Program-made: the position numbers and the translations under genes
NCBI RefSeq assembly: GCF_932526225.1
Contig: NC_064041.1
Span: forward strand, 6,655,042 to 6,719,041
Reading direction: 5' to 3'
From: Nematostella vectensis
Lineage: Eukaryota; Cnidaria; Anthozoa; Actiniaria; Edwardsiidae
Length of the DNA stretch: 64,000 nt
The notes under the pieces: model-generated
Database searches by the model: none
The model's input: only the letters and a program-made list of their open reading frames with translations
Told to the model about the DNA's origin: nothing
In this document: positions 11,121-23,100 of the stretch, piece after piece
Numbering within the stretch: position 1 is the first letter of the stretch
Layout of the letters: the number at the start of each line of letters is the position of its first letter

Positions 11121-14100
11121 GTATGTGATTTTCTGTACAAAGCACCAATAACTCTACATCCATGCATTTTGTCTTGGAAATCGTGTCTGAAGATATTTAT
11201 TTTTTTTAGGGATTTTTTGCCCCGGGGCTCTGGTATTGTGACAAGAAGACCCTTGATTCTGCAACTACAACCTTCGAAAAGCGGTGAGTTTGTTATTTAT
11301 TTTGAAATTTCTATGCATACTTTTATCTCTTGTGATGCTATTGTGGGGTTTACTTTTCAAAACATGTTTGTAAATTTAAGCGATGTCATGTTTCTAAAAT
11401 AGAAACTGAGTTATAAGTATTGATTTCTATAAGTACTTAAGTTACTTACTTATGAATTGTTAATTCGTTTGATATTTACATTTTTGAATTAATATAGAAT
11501 AATTTATTTATATGTGCTGCAAAAATATACTTAGGTTGCGTTTTTTTACTTGTGATTCCGACATGAGAATTATTAGAATAGAAAAAGCGCGCGTTCCATT
11601 ATCCCACTTTCCTATTCCGGAATGGAATGAAGGCCATTCCACCCATTCTGCTACCTGTAGCAGAATGCCTCGAATGCTATTCTGAACATTCTCTACCAAC
11701 CATTCCCGTTCCAGAATGATAGGAAAAAACATGCCCTTATTCTGCTTTGATTATTAGTTTGTTAATAATAAAGAGTTTCTAGAATTAAAATGTGGAATTT
11801 AATTAATTTGATGTATATTCATCTCCATGGTATCAAGATGCCTGCTAAACCTAAGCTTATTGAACCCTTTTTGCTGCATTTTCTATTTTTTTAATGTTTA
11901 ACAGCTTCTCTTAGGTAATCAAAGTTTAAAAACTTGTTTAATTGTTTTTCTTATAGAGTATGCTGAGTTTCTTCACTGTAGGAACAAAAAATTCACAGAC
12001 TTTGGCGAAGTGCAAAAGGAAATTGTCGCTGAAACGGACAGAGTGACTGGTGGCAACAAGGGAATCTCAAATATACCAATAAACTTGAGAGTGTATTCTC
12101 CAAGTGGTAAGTACTTGATTGAGCTGACTGTTTTAAATGCTGGCATCTCTGCGCTCCATGATATTGGGAGATGCTGTAAAACTTGGTTAGCATTTCCTTT
12201 GACTTCTGGCCAACTAAGTCAAGCTGTGCTAGCATTGGTTTGGAATACAGTACCTAGCTGCTATAAGACCCTAGAACCAGGTTCTATTAAAAAAAAAACT
12301 CCCAACAATGATGAAAATCATGATTCTCAAGCAGCTAACTAATACCTATATCATTAGATTAATATTTTAAGATGATAATCCGCCAGGCATATATTAAAAT
12401 GTTATCAATCTGTATACTGCACTTCTACCAGGTATTTAGTATATTTTCTTTTTTCCAAAATTAAGAAGAAGTATATTCCAAAATTTATCTTTTTGCAAAT
12501 TAAGCAAATAAGGTAAACAAAGAAAGTGGCCTCACAATCTCTTGATTAGATTTGCATCATAGTAAGAAGAAATAACAAGTATGATTGATAACGGTCTAGG
12601 GACTAGTGACCTCTTTACAAAATATTGGACAAATTATTGCCTTTTTTCAACAGTTTTAAGCCTGACGCTGGTCGATCTTCCTGGAATGACGAAAGTTCCT
12701 GTTGGTGACCAGCCAGCAGATATTGAATTCCAGATAAGGTCCATGCTATTGGAGTTCATTACCAAGGAAAACTGCCTAATCCTGGCCGTGTCACCAGCAA
12801 ACAGTGATCTGGCAAACTCAGATGCACTCAAAATTGCACGAGAGGTTGATCCCCAAGGTGAGTCATGTTTACATACGCAGAGACAAGTTACCTGTTACCT
12901 GTCCTCCTTGTGACTGGTGGCACATAGGACATTATGTAGAGACAGTGGATCCCTGTCAACACAAAACCTCAACGAAGATGCACCCAAAATTTGCAAGAGA
13001 GGTTGTTCCCCAAGGTGAGTCAAGTATACATACGCAGAGACAGTTGCCTGTTACCTGTCCTCATGTCTAATGGCACATAGGGCTTTATGTAGAGACAGTG
13101 GAAACCTCAGACCAAAATGTAACCACATGTTGCACATGATACTAAGAGGCTTAATTTATTCAGGGGGGAGGCAGGCGTAGGGTGTTCCTATACCCCATCC
13201 TGCTCCCCCCTCCTGAGAACTCATACTTCTCTCATACTTATATAGGGGCCCGTACTATTGGTGTCATCACCAAACTGGACTTGATGGATGAGGGGACTGA
13301 TGCGCGTGATATTCTTGAGAACAGAGTCCTTCCCCTCAGGAGAGGTGAGTGCCAGCTTACTAATAGGTGTCAATATATAATTCTATTAAAGAAAAGTTGA
13401 GAGCTTTTTTTTCCATCAACTGATCTGGGGAAGTGATGAATTTACTAAGCAAAATTTAAATTATTATTGCTCTATTTTGATATGTTTATAACATAGTAAA
13501 AAAACTGTGACTAAGTAGGATTCTTTACATTTAGCTTCAAAATTCAATTTACACAATGAAAAGTTGTTATGAAACAGGGTGTCTCTATAGTTGTTGTAGT
13601 GTAGTAGTTACTAGTGTCTAGTAATGGATAGAGTTTGCTGTTGTCTGCAATTTATAATCATTGACAAATACTGTGACAAAGAGCAGGAGGACATATTCTG
13701 TACACATCTAGAAAATAATAATTTGGACATACATGATTTTGTCTTTCTGTGTATACCGAATCCTCTTTATTTATAGAAAATTAATGAAGAGAGGACTAGG
13801 AAATCAGTCAATGTGCTGTGTATCCCCTATTTATGGTCATGGTAAACTGTTATATACAGGGCTTTTGGAGTTGCGCGCTTGTGCAGAAGCGCGTAATTTG
13901 ACTTTTTTCGCGTAATCCACATAATCCACAAATTTCCGCGTAATCCCGCGTAATTTTGCTAAATTTTGAAAGACAAAACATTTAAGTGCACAGCTGATGT
14001 GTCCTTTTAGGGTTCTTACCTCTATTTCTCGTAAAAAAGAGATATATTTTTTCGTAAGAGTGCGATACTTCGAACTGAATTTCGAAAACAATAAAAACTA

Positions 14101-17100
14101 CTAGGCGTTCTTTGCTAAATCTCGAAGGCCTAGGACTAATAATAAAATACCTTTTTTAATTGGCTGGTGGCTAGGAGCCAATGATAACTTGCCTAAGATA
14201 TTTTCGCACAAAAAAATAACCTTTTCTAGTTATTTCGTGCTTTCCTTCGGTACAAAATGTAGTTTGGGCATAACAGTTGATATTCTGTGTAATTTAGCGC
14301 GTAATTCAGTAAAAAAACCTGCAAAATTTTGATTTTTAAAGAAAAATGTATTGCGAAATCCAGAGTAATTTAGCGCGTAATGATTGATTTTCCGCGTAAT
14401 TTAGCAAAAAATCCCGCGTAATTTGGAGGTTTTTTTCCACGTAATTCCAGGAGCCCTGTATATAGCGTTTTATCTGCTTTTAAAAAGTTAAAAAGATTAT
14501 GTAGCTATTTTTTTATGTATATTTGAGTAATCCTGGTTATCTGCTTAAACGCGAAACTACGCAATAACAAGGATAGGGACGCCCCCTTTTTACACCTTGA
14601 GAAGTTAGAAATCAAATTAATGTTTTTTTCTACCTTTGCTAGTTTATATGGAACCAAATATTTGATTTCGACAAGAAAATCTGATACGTCTTGACAGCTC
14701 GACGGCTGAGGGATAACTGAAAGTGTCGCTGCCCTGGGCACGCTTCTTTTATAGCGCAGTTTCCCGTTTAAAGTTATCTTTTTTTTTTTAAATTTGTGTT
14801 ATTCTATCTAAACCATTAAAGTATTGCCACCTGAAATGGCCTGTACGAACAGTGAGATAATACCCACAACCCTAAAAAATTCATAAAGGAAAAACAACAC
14901 AATGAGATCAAGATACACATCACTCTAAGGGATAAATGGTCTTAAAGGTATGCATCCAACAAAGTTAATAGCAACCACTCTTCATCCGAATAATAGCTCA
15001 AGGTTCTTAGATAAATCTCAAATTGAACAAGGAAAAACAGCAGAATTAACCCTCTCAACAAAACACTCAAAATACCACACAAGGGAAAGAAATTGCCAAA
15101 CACAACTCACGACACAAATAGATACCAATTGTCACTATTATATCCCCATTGTGTTGACTTCAGGTTACATTGGCATTGTCCCTAATATATCCCCATTGTG
15201 TTGACTCCAGGTTACATTGGCATTGTCACTAATATATCCCCTTTGCGTTGACTCCAGGTTACATCTGCATTGTCACTAATATATCCTCTTTGTGTTGACT
15301 CCAGGTTACATTGGCATTGTCACAATATATCCCCTTTGTGTTGACTCCAGGTTACATTGGCATTGTCACTAATATATCCCCTTTGTGTTGACTCCAGGTT
15401 ACATTGGCATTGTCCCTAATATATCCCCTTTGGGTTGACTCCAGGTTACATTGGCATTGTCCCTGATATATCCCCTTTGTGTTGACTCCAGGTTACATCG
15501 GCATTGTAAATAGAAGCCAAGCTGATATTGATGGTAGGAAAGACATAAGGGCCGCACTGGCAGCAGAACGTAAATTTTTTCTCAGTAACCCATCCTATAG
15601 GTGAGTCATATCTTGATGTTGTTATATTTCACACACTGATCCCCATCCAAAACCACATCTAAGAAACACCTGCGGCGGCATTGTACACACTCATTAATAG
15701 TGACCACCTATAACGACTTGGCTAATGGTTACCTAATGATTTTCATCACAAATATAGTTTTCCGATGATTCATGAGATAAGTAACATGAAAGCACATAGA
15801 CAGATAGAAATCTATTTACCACTGAAATCCAATTGTTATTTTGGGTTTTGCAAACAAAGTGATACTTTTACAGTCTTTCACAGCAATCATATATAGGCAG
15901 AAGGCACTGCATCTAAATAAACAAACCAGTATGACCTGATACACCTTTGACACAGCCCTTGCAGAGACACACACCCCATATAACACATCCTGCCCATAGA
16001 CACACCCCTCCCAAAGAGACACACCCCTCCCAAAGAAATATGTAGACCCTATGACCCTATCATTTTATGAAGTGTGAGTTTTTCTTTTATAGGCATATGG
16101 CAGACAAGATGGGGACACAATATTTGCAAAAAGTTTTAAATCAGGTGTGTACAGTGCTGCTCACAAAACTGTTAATAAAAGTTACATGTTCTGTATGCCT
16201 CTACAAAGCTTGAATAAGTCTTATCTTCTGAAAAAATAGTAGTAATAATAGTGGTAGTGGGTTCTCCACAAAATGTTGTTTAGTTCTAATACGGATTATG
16301 CTCTTCTTTGATAATATCTGCTTTTATGGGCAGCAAGTACAAGATCTTTATGTTGAAGTTTAGTGAAAAATAGCATTCATTTGGTGCTCTATTCCTGATC
16401 TTTTTCAAACATTTAGTTGATGCTAAACTTTTGAAGTTTTCAGTAAATATCTATGAGATCTCGACTTTGTTGTCTGCAAACTGTTACTTATCCAAGTAAT
16501 CAAGCCTTACGTTAAGTTTCTTTATTGTTCGATATGGTCACACCACTGTACACTATCCATGTAATAAACTGTAAATGTTAAAGTACTGTAGATAATGGTT
16601 ATCCAGCCATTATTGTTATCTGGCCTACTAATTTCACTTTGTGCAATACTGTATTATCGGGCAGATAACTACTGTATCCACTGAATAGGGATTTTATTCT
16701 ATAGATAGCACCTATTCAGCTGACCATTTTCCAGTTTTTGTGCAACTGGGCCCTGTGTACTATCCTCTTATCTGAAGAAGACATTTTTGTGTAATGACTG
16801 TTGTTTGACATTAGCTACACTGTATTTCTTATTTGACTAGTAATTTGACTAGTTACTTTACTATACTGTATTTGGAATAAAATGCATACTGTACAGACTC
16901 AATTATTTTTTTATTCCTTCTAGCAACTGACAAATCATATAAAAGACACACTTCCTGCTCTGAGGAGCAAGCTTCAAGATAACCTACTTGCTTTGGAGAA
17001 GGAAGTGAAAGGCTACGAGAATTACAATCCTAGGGATCTGTCAGTCAGAACAAAAGCCCTCATGCAGTAAGTACAAAGGAATTGCATATTTTTGTCATTA

Positions 17101-20100
17101 TCACTTTCAATTACTACATATAACAGTAGACAGGGTCCTAGGTGTCAGTGAGAGGGGTGGTAGTGGCATGGGTTCTAGGCCTTAAGCTCTGTCAATACAA
17201 TCCTTGGGAACTCAGGGCTTTGAGGTCAGCATGACGATGCAAAAGAAAGAGGCACAGCAAGTCTAGCGGAGGATGAGGGGGCGGGATAGAAGAGAAAGAA
17301 GCGGGAAAACATCTTCTTTTTCATCCTTTCCCCTAATGCCCTCTCCGCTGCCTCATTCTACTGCCACGTTACGCTGACCTCAATGCCCTGCATTCCCGTG
17401 GATATTTCAATGCAAAGAAATGCAAAAAAAATATAAATGTAAAAATTTTTTTTGCAAATTTTCCTGATATTTATTGATTGATTGTGAAGAATTCTGAGAG
17501 GTTGTGTCTTGTTGGTTACAGGGGGTACAGTACCTGTATAGTCATAAGATTCCACAAAGGAAAAAAAAACACATTTAAAACTAAAAGATTATGTCAGAAT
17601 ATTATGTTATTTTGTTTTATAGGATGATGCAAACATTTAGTGCCGATTTTGAGAAAGCAATTGAAGGGTCTGGAGACTCTATTAACACGGTGGAGCTATC
17701 TGGTGGTGCCAAAATCAACCGAATCTTCCATGAGCGCTTCCCTTATGAGTTAGTCAAGGTCAGTCTAAGCTGTCCAAAATCAGGCACGTACACAGGGTGT
17801 ACACATGCGTAGGGTGCACCCTCACCCCCTTGCAGCAAAAAAGTAGGTCATTTCTTATTAAGATATGTTACCTATTACTGCGCTACCCCCTCAGCCAATC
17901 CTGGATACGCGCCTGAAAACTTATCTTAGTATTTATCTTAGGATTACTGTACATAATGTATGCATTACAGGGCTACTGTAATTACGCGCTTGTGCCGAAG
18001 CATGTAATTTGGCTTTCTCAGCGAAATCCGCTTAATCCATAAATTTCCTCGTAATCCATCGTAATTTGGCTAAATTTTGAAAGACAAAACATTTAAGTGC
18101 ACAGCTGATGTGTTCTTTTAGGGCTATTACCCCTATTTCTTGTAAAAAAAAGACTGATATTCTTCGTAAGAGTGTGATATTTTGAACTGAATTATGAAAA
18201 CAAATAAAATGACTAGGCGTTCTTTGCTAAACGGCGACGGCCTAGGACTAATAATAAAATGCTCTTTTTTTAATTGGCTGGTCGCTAGGAGCCAATGAAA
18301 ACTCGCCTAAGATGTTTTCGCACAAAAAATCAACTTTTTCAAGTTATTTTGTGCTTTCCTTTGGTACAAAATGTAGTTTGGGCGTAACAGTTGATATTCT
18401 GTGTCCCATATTCTGTGTTTTTATTTTTAAAGAAAATTGTATTGCAAAATACCGCGTAATTTAGCGTGTAATGATTGTTTTTTCGCGTAATTTAGCAAAG
18501 AATCCTGTGTAATTTTGAGTTTTTTTTTCTGTGTAATTCCAGAAGCCCTGGTATTATGATTATGTTATTGAAACTGATAAAGCCATTGCTTCCATCTTCT
18601 CTGCAAATGGATGGACTCAGGCCTAGAACATGCTTGACTTTTGTGTCTAGCAACCCTTAGTTACAGTATGTAACTAATTTAGCAAAGAATCCTGTGTAAT
18701 TTTGAGTTTTTTTTTCTGTGTAATTCCAGAAGCCCTGGTATTATGATCATGTTATTGAAACTGATAAAGCCATTGCTTCCATCTTCTCTGCAAATGGATG
18801 GACTCAGGCCTAGAACATGCTTGACTTTTGTGTCTAGCAACCCTTAGTTACAGTATGTTTATGTTTCTTACTTATAAAATTTTATTCACAGATGGAGTTT
18901 GATGAAAAACAGCTTAGAAGAGAAATCATGTTTGCCATAAAAAATATTCATGGTATTAGGTAGGGCAGCAATATAACTTAAATATTTATGAAAATGTGGG
19001 AAAATTAATTTACACCAATACATTATAATAGAGGTAAATGATGGCATTTAAAATGCTTTATTTAAATGTGTTTTTCTATGACATCTACCTTTTTGAAAAC
19101 TTGATTCTTGACTAATTTTACACTTTTTACTTACGGCTTTGCTTAAGAAAAAAAAACAAGCTTTCCTAACAAATTAAAAACTTTAAATTGTCTGTTCCAA
19201 TGAGATGGTCAAATGGTTTGTTCCCTAACTTTAATGTATGGCTTACCCTGTAATTAAAACCATTATATCAGTCATGTTTATTTCTTCTCAGGGTTGGGCT
19301 TTTTACTCCAGACATGGCATTTGAGGCCATTGTTAAACGGCAAATTGACAAACTGCGCTCACCAGCCATCAAGTGTGTGGATATGGTGATGACGGAACTA
19401 ACATCTGTCATTCAGAAATGCGCCACTCAGGTGAGCTGTCTCAAGAGCTTAGTATGGGAGCTGCAGCTATGTACCCAGAGGGGTAGTCTGCTTAGCTTAC
19501 TATGGGAGCCGTAGCTACTGTCTGTACCCAGAGGGGTAGTCTGCTTAGCTTACTATGGGAGCTGCAGCTATGTACCCAGAGGGGTAGTCTGCGTAGCTTA
19601 GTATGGGAGCCGCAGCTATGTACCCAGAGGGGTAGTCTGCTTAGCTTAGTATGGGAGCCGCAGCTATGTACCCAAAGGGGTAGTCTGCTTAGCTTAGTAT
19701 GGGAGCTGCAGCTATGTACCCAGAGGGGTAGTCTGCTTAGCTTAGTATGGGAGCTGCAGCTATGTACCCAGAGGGGTAGTCTGCGTAGCTTAGTATGGGA
19801 GCCGCAGCTATGTACCCAAAGGGGTAGTCTGCTTAGCTTAGTATGGGAGCTGCAGCTATATACCCAGAGGGGTAGCCTGCCTGTCGCTTTGAGTTTTAGA
19901 CATACCCTCCACACTTACAGTTATCCAAACCACATTCCTTTCCCATTGTCAATCAATCATAATTATGTTCCAGAAATCTGGTGATGCACATTTTTGGATA
20001 AAACTTTCTTTTTGGGTATTTGTGTCTGAAAGTCAAATGTAACAAAAGCTCTGGTAGCTCATGTCTCATGGTTGTGAGACAATCAATGGGGAGCGATTAG

Positions 20101-23100
20101 TTTGTACAGTACTCATTGTACTTGTGCTTTCCAAAACTTCTTCTGTATATCATTTTTGAAAGTCAATACACCAAAAACTGGAATTCAGGGCAGACTCAAA
20201 ACTTGATCTTTTTTCTTTAAGTTGATGAGCTTGTAGAATCCTCCCTCCATCAGTCCTCGGGAAAATCAATACGAATAGAAAAAAAAGCCCAAGCTGTCGT
20301 GGTCTTGTACCAGAACAATGAATACATTACACCAAAAACTGGAATTCGACTCTGCCAAATTTTCGTCTTCAGTCTGCCCTGAAGAAGTCTTAGTAAAGTA
20401 AAGACGAAAATTTGGCAAAGTCGAATTCCAGTTTTTGTTGTATTGTATTCATTTTTCTTGGCTTTGGCTTTTGTTTCTATTCATATTTGAAAGTGGTAGC
20501 ATTGTCTACCTGAAGTATTTCGGTGACTTTCAAGAAATGTATCACTTTTTGTGTCCTGTTATCAACTATTGGTGCATAAAACAACAAGTGATCTATACAA
20601 TACATTTTTTTCTGGGTTTTCATTCGTCATTATTCCATGACTTAATGCATACAGAATCTTGTTCTATTAAATCTCTGACATATTGATCTCTTGCTCACTT
20701 CATGTAGTGAAATGAAGTATCTTAAGTCTTTGTTTTCCTTTTATTTGTATAGATGGCCAAGTACCCATTGCTCCGAGATCAAGTAGAGCGTATTGTTATC
20801 GATCACATCAGGAGTAATGAGGTCACAACTAAGGAACAGGTCCAGACTTTCATTGAGTTGGAACTAGCCTACATCAACACCAACCATCCGGACTTTGTTG
20901 GTTTTGCAGAGTGAGTGTTTTTTACTGTTTCTTTTCTTGGTCCATAGCTAGAAGGGGGGGGGGGGGGGGGGGGCTTAAGAGGGTTTTTCCTTGATGATAT
21001 GTTTACATGTCCAAAGGTAATATCATACACTAAAGGCAACACACATAAATTGCCCTGGTTTACATAAGTGGATTGTGTAATGTTGTGACGATAATGTCAC
21101 TTGTGATAGTGGTAGGGGGTGATGATAATGTCACTTGTGATAGTGGTAATGGGGTTACGATAATGTCACTTGTGATAGTGGTAATGGGGTTAGGATAATG
21201 TCACTTGTGATAGTGGTAATGGGTGACGATAATGTCACTTGTGATGGTGGTAGGGGGTGATGATAGTGTCACTTGTGATGGTGGTAATGGGGTGACGATA
21301 ATGTCACTTGTGATAGTGGTAATGGGGTTACGATAATGTCACTTGTGATAGTGATAGGGGGTGATGATAATGTCACTTGTGATGGTGGTAATGGGGTTAC
21401 GATAATGTCACTTGTGATAGTGGTAGGGGGTGATGATAATGTCACTTGTGATAGTGGTAATGGGGTTACATAATGTCACTTGTGATGGTGGTAATGGGGT
21501 TACATAATGTCACTTGTGATGGTGGTAATGGGGTTACGATAATGTCACTTTTTATAGTGGTAATGGGGTGACGATAATGTCACTTGTGATGGTGGTAATG
21601 GGGTTACGATAATGTCACTTGTGATAGTGGTAATGGGGTTACATAATGTCACTTGTGATAGTGGTAATGGGGTTATGATAATGTCACTTGTGATAGTGGT
21701 AATGGGGTGATGATAATGTCACTTGTGATAGTGGTAGGGGGTGACGATAATGTCACTTGTGATAGTGGTAATGGGGTGACGATAATGTCACTTGTGATAG
21801 TGGTAGGGGGTGATGATAATGTCACTTGTGATAGTGGTAGGGGGTGATGATAATGTCACTTGTGATAGTGGTAATGGGGTTACGATAATGTCACTTGTGA
21901 TAGTGGTAGGGGGTGATGATAATGTCACTTGTGATAGTGGTAATGGGGTTACATAATGTCACTTGTGATGGTGGTAATGGGGTTACGATAATGTCACTTT
22001 TTATAGTGGTAATGGGGTGATGATAATGTCACTTGTGATAGTGGTAGGGGGTGATGATAATGTCACTTGTGATAGTGGTAGGGGGTGATGATAATGTCAC
22101 TTGTGATAGTGGTAATGGGGTTACGATAATGTCACTTGTGATAGTGGTAATGGGGTGATGATAATGTCACTTGTGGTAGTGGTAATGGGGTGATGATAAT
22201 GTCACTTGTGATAGTGGTAATGGGGTTATGATAATGTCACTTGTGATAGTGGTAATGGGGTTATGATAATCTCACTTGTGATAGTGGTAATGGGGTGATG
22301 ATAATGTCACTTGTGATAGTGGTAGGGGGTGATGATAATGTCACTTGTGATAGTGGTAGGGGGTTACGATAATGTCACTTGTGATAGTGGTAGGGGGTTA
22401 CGATAATGTCACTTGTGATAGTGGTAGGGGGTTATGATAATGTCACTTGTGATAGTGGTAGGGGGTGATGATAATGTCACTTGTGATAGTGATAGGGGGT
22501 GACGATAATGTCACTTGTGATAGTGTTAATGGGGTGATGATAATGTCACTTGTGATAGTGGTAATGGGGTTACGATAATGTCACTTGTGATGGTGGTAGG
22601 GGGTGATGATAATGTCACTTGTGATAGTGGTAGGGGGTGATGATAATGTCACTTGTGATAGTGGTAATGGGGTGATGATAATGTCACTTGTGATAGTGGT
22701 AATGGGGTTACGATAATGTCACTTGTGATAGTGGTAATGGGTTACGATAATGTCACTTGTGATGGTGGTAATGGGGTGACGATAATGTTACTTGTGATAG
22801 TGGTAGGGGGTGATGATAATGTCACTTGTGATGGTGGTTATGGGGTAACGATAATGTCACTTGTGATAGTGGTAGGGGGTGATGATAATGTCACTTGTGA
22901 TAGTGGTAGTGGTGATGATAATGTCACTTGTGATAGTGGTAATGGGGTGATGATAATGTCACTTGTGATAGTGGTAGGGGGTGATGATAATGTCACTTGT
23001 GATAGTGGTAGTGGTGACGATAATGTCACTTGTGATAGTGGTAATGGGGTTACGATAATGTCACTTGTGATAGTGGTAATGGGGTGACGATAATGTCACT

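Noticed and set aside
12978-13014. Second copy of the exon 4 end as an extra exon
   Set aside because: No acceptor of its own, coding similarity decayed, and exon 4 to exon 5 already join in phase.
19492-19984. 140-160-residue open frames on both strands with 16-residue repeats
   Set aside because: Produced by a 48-bp tandem repeat in an intron; present on both strands at once.
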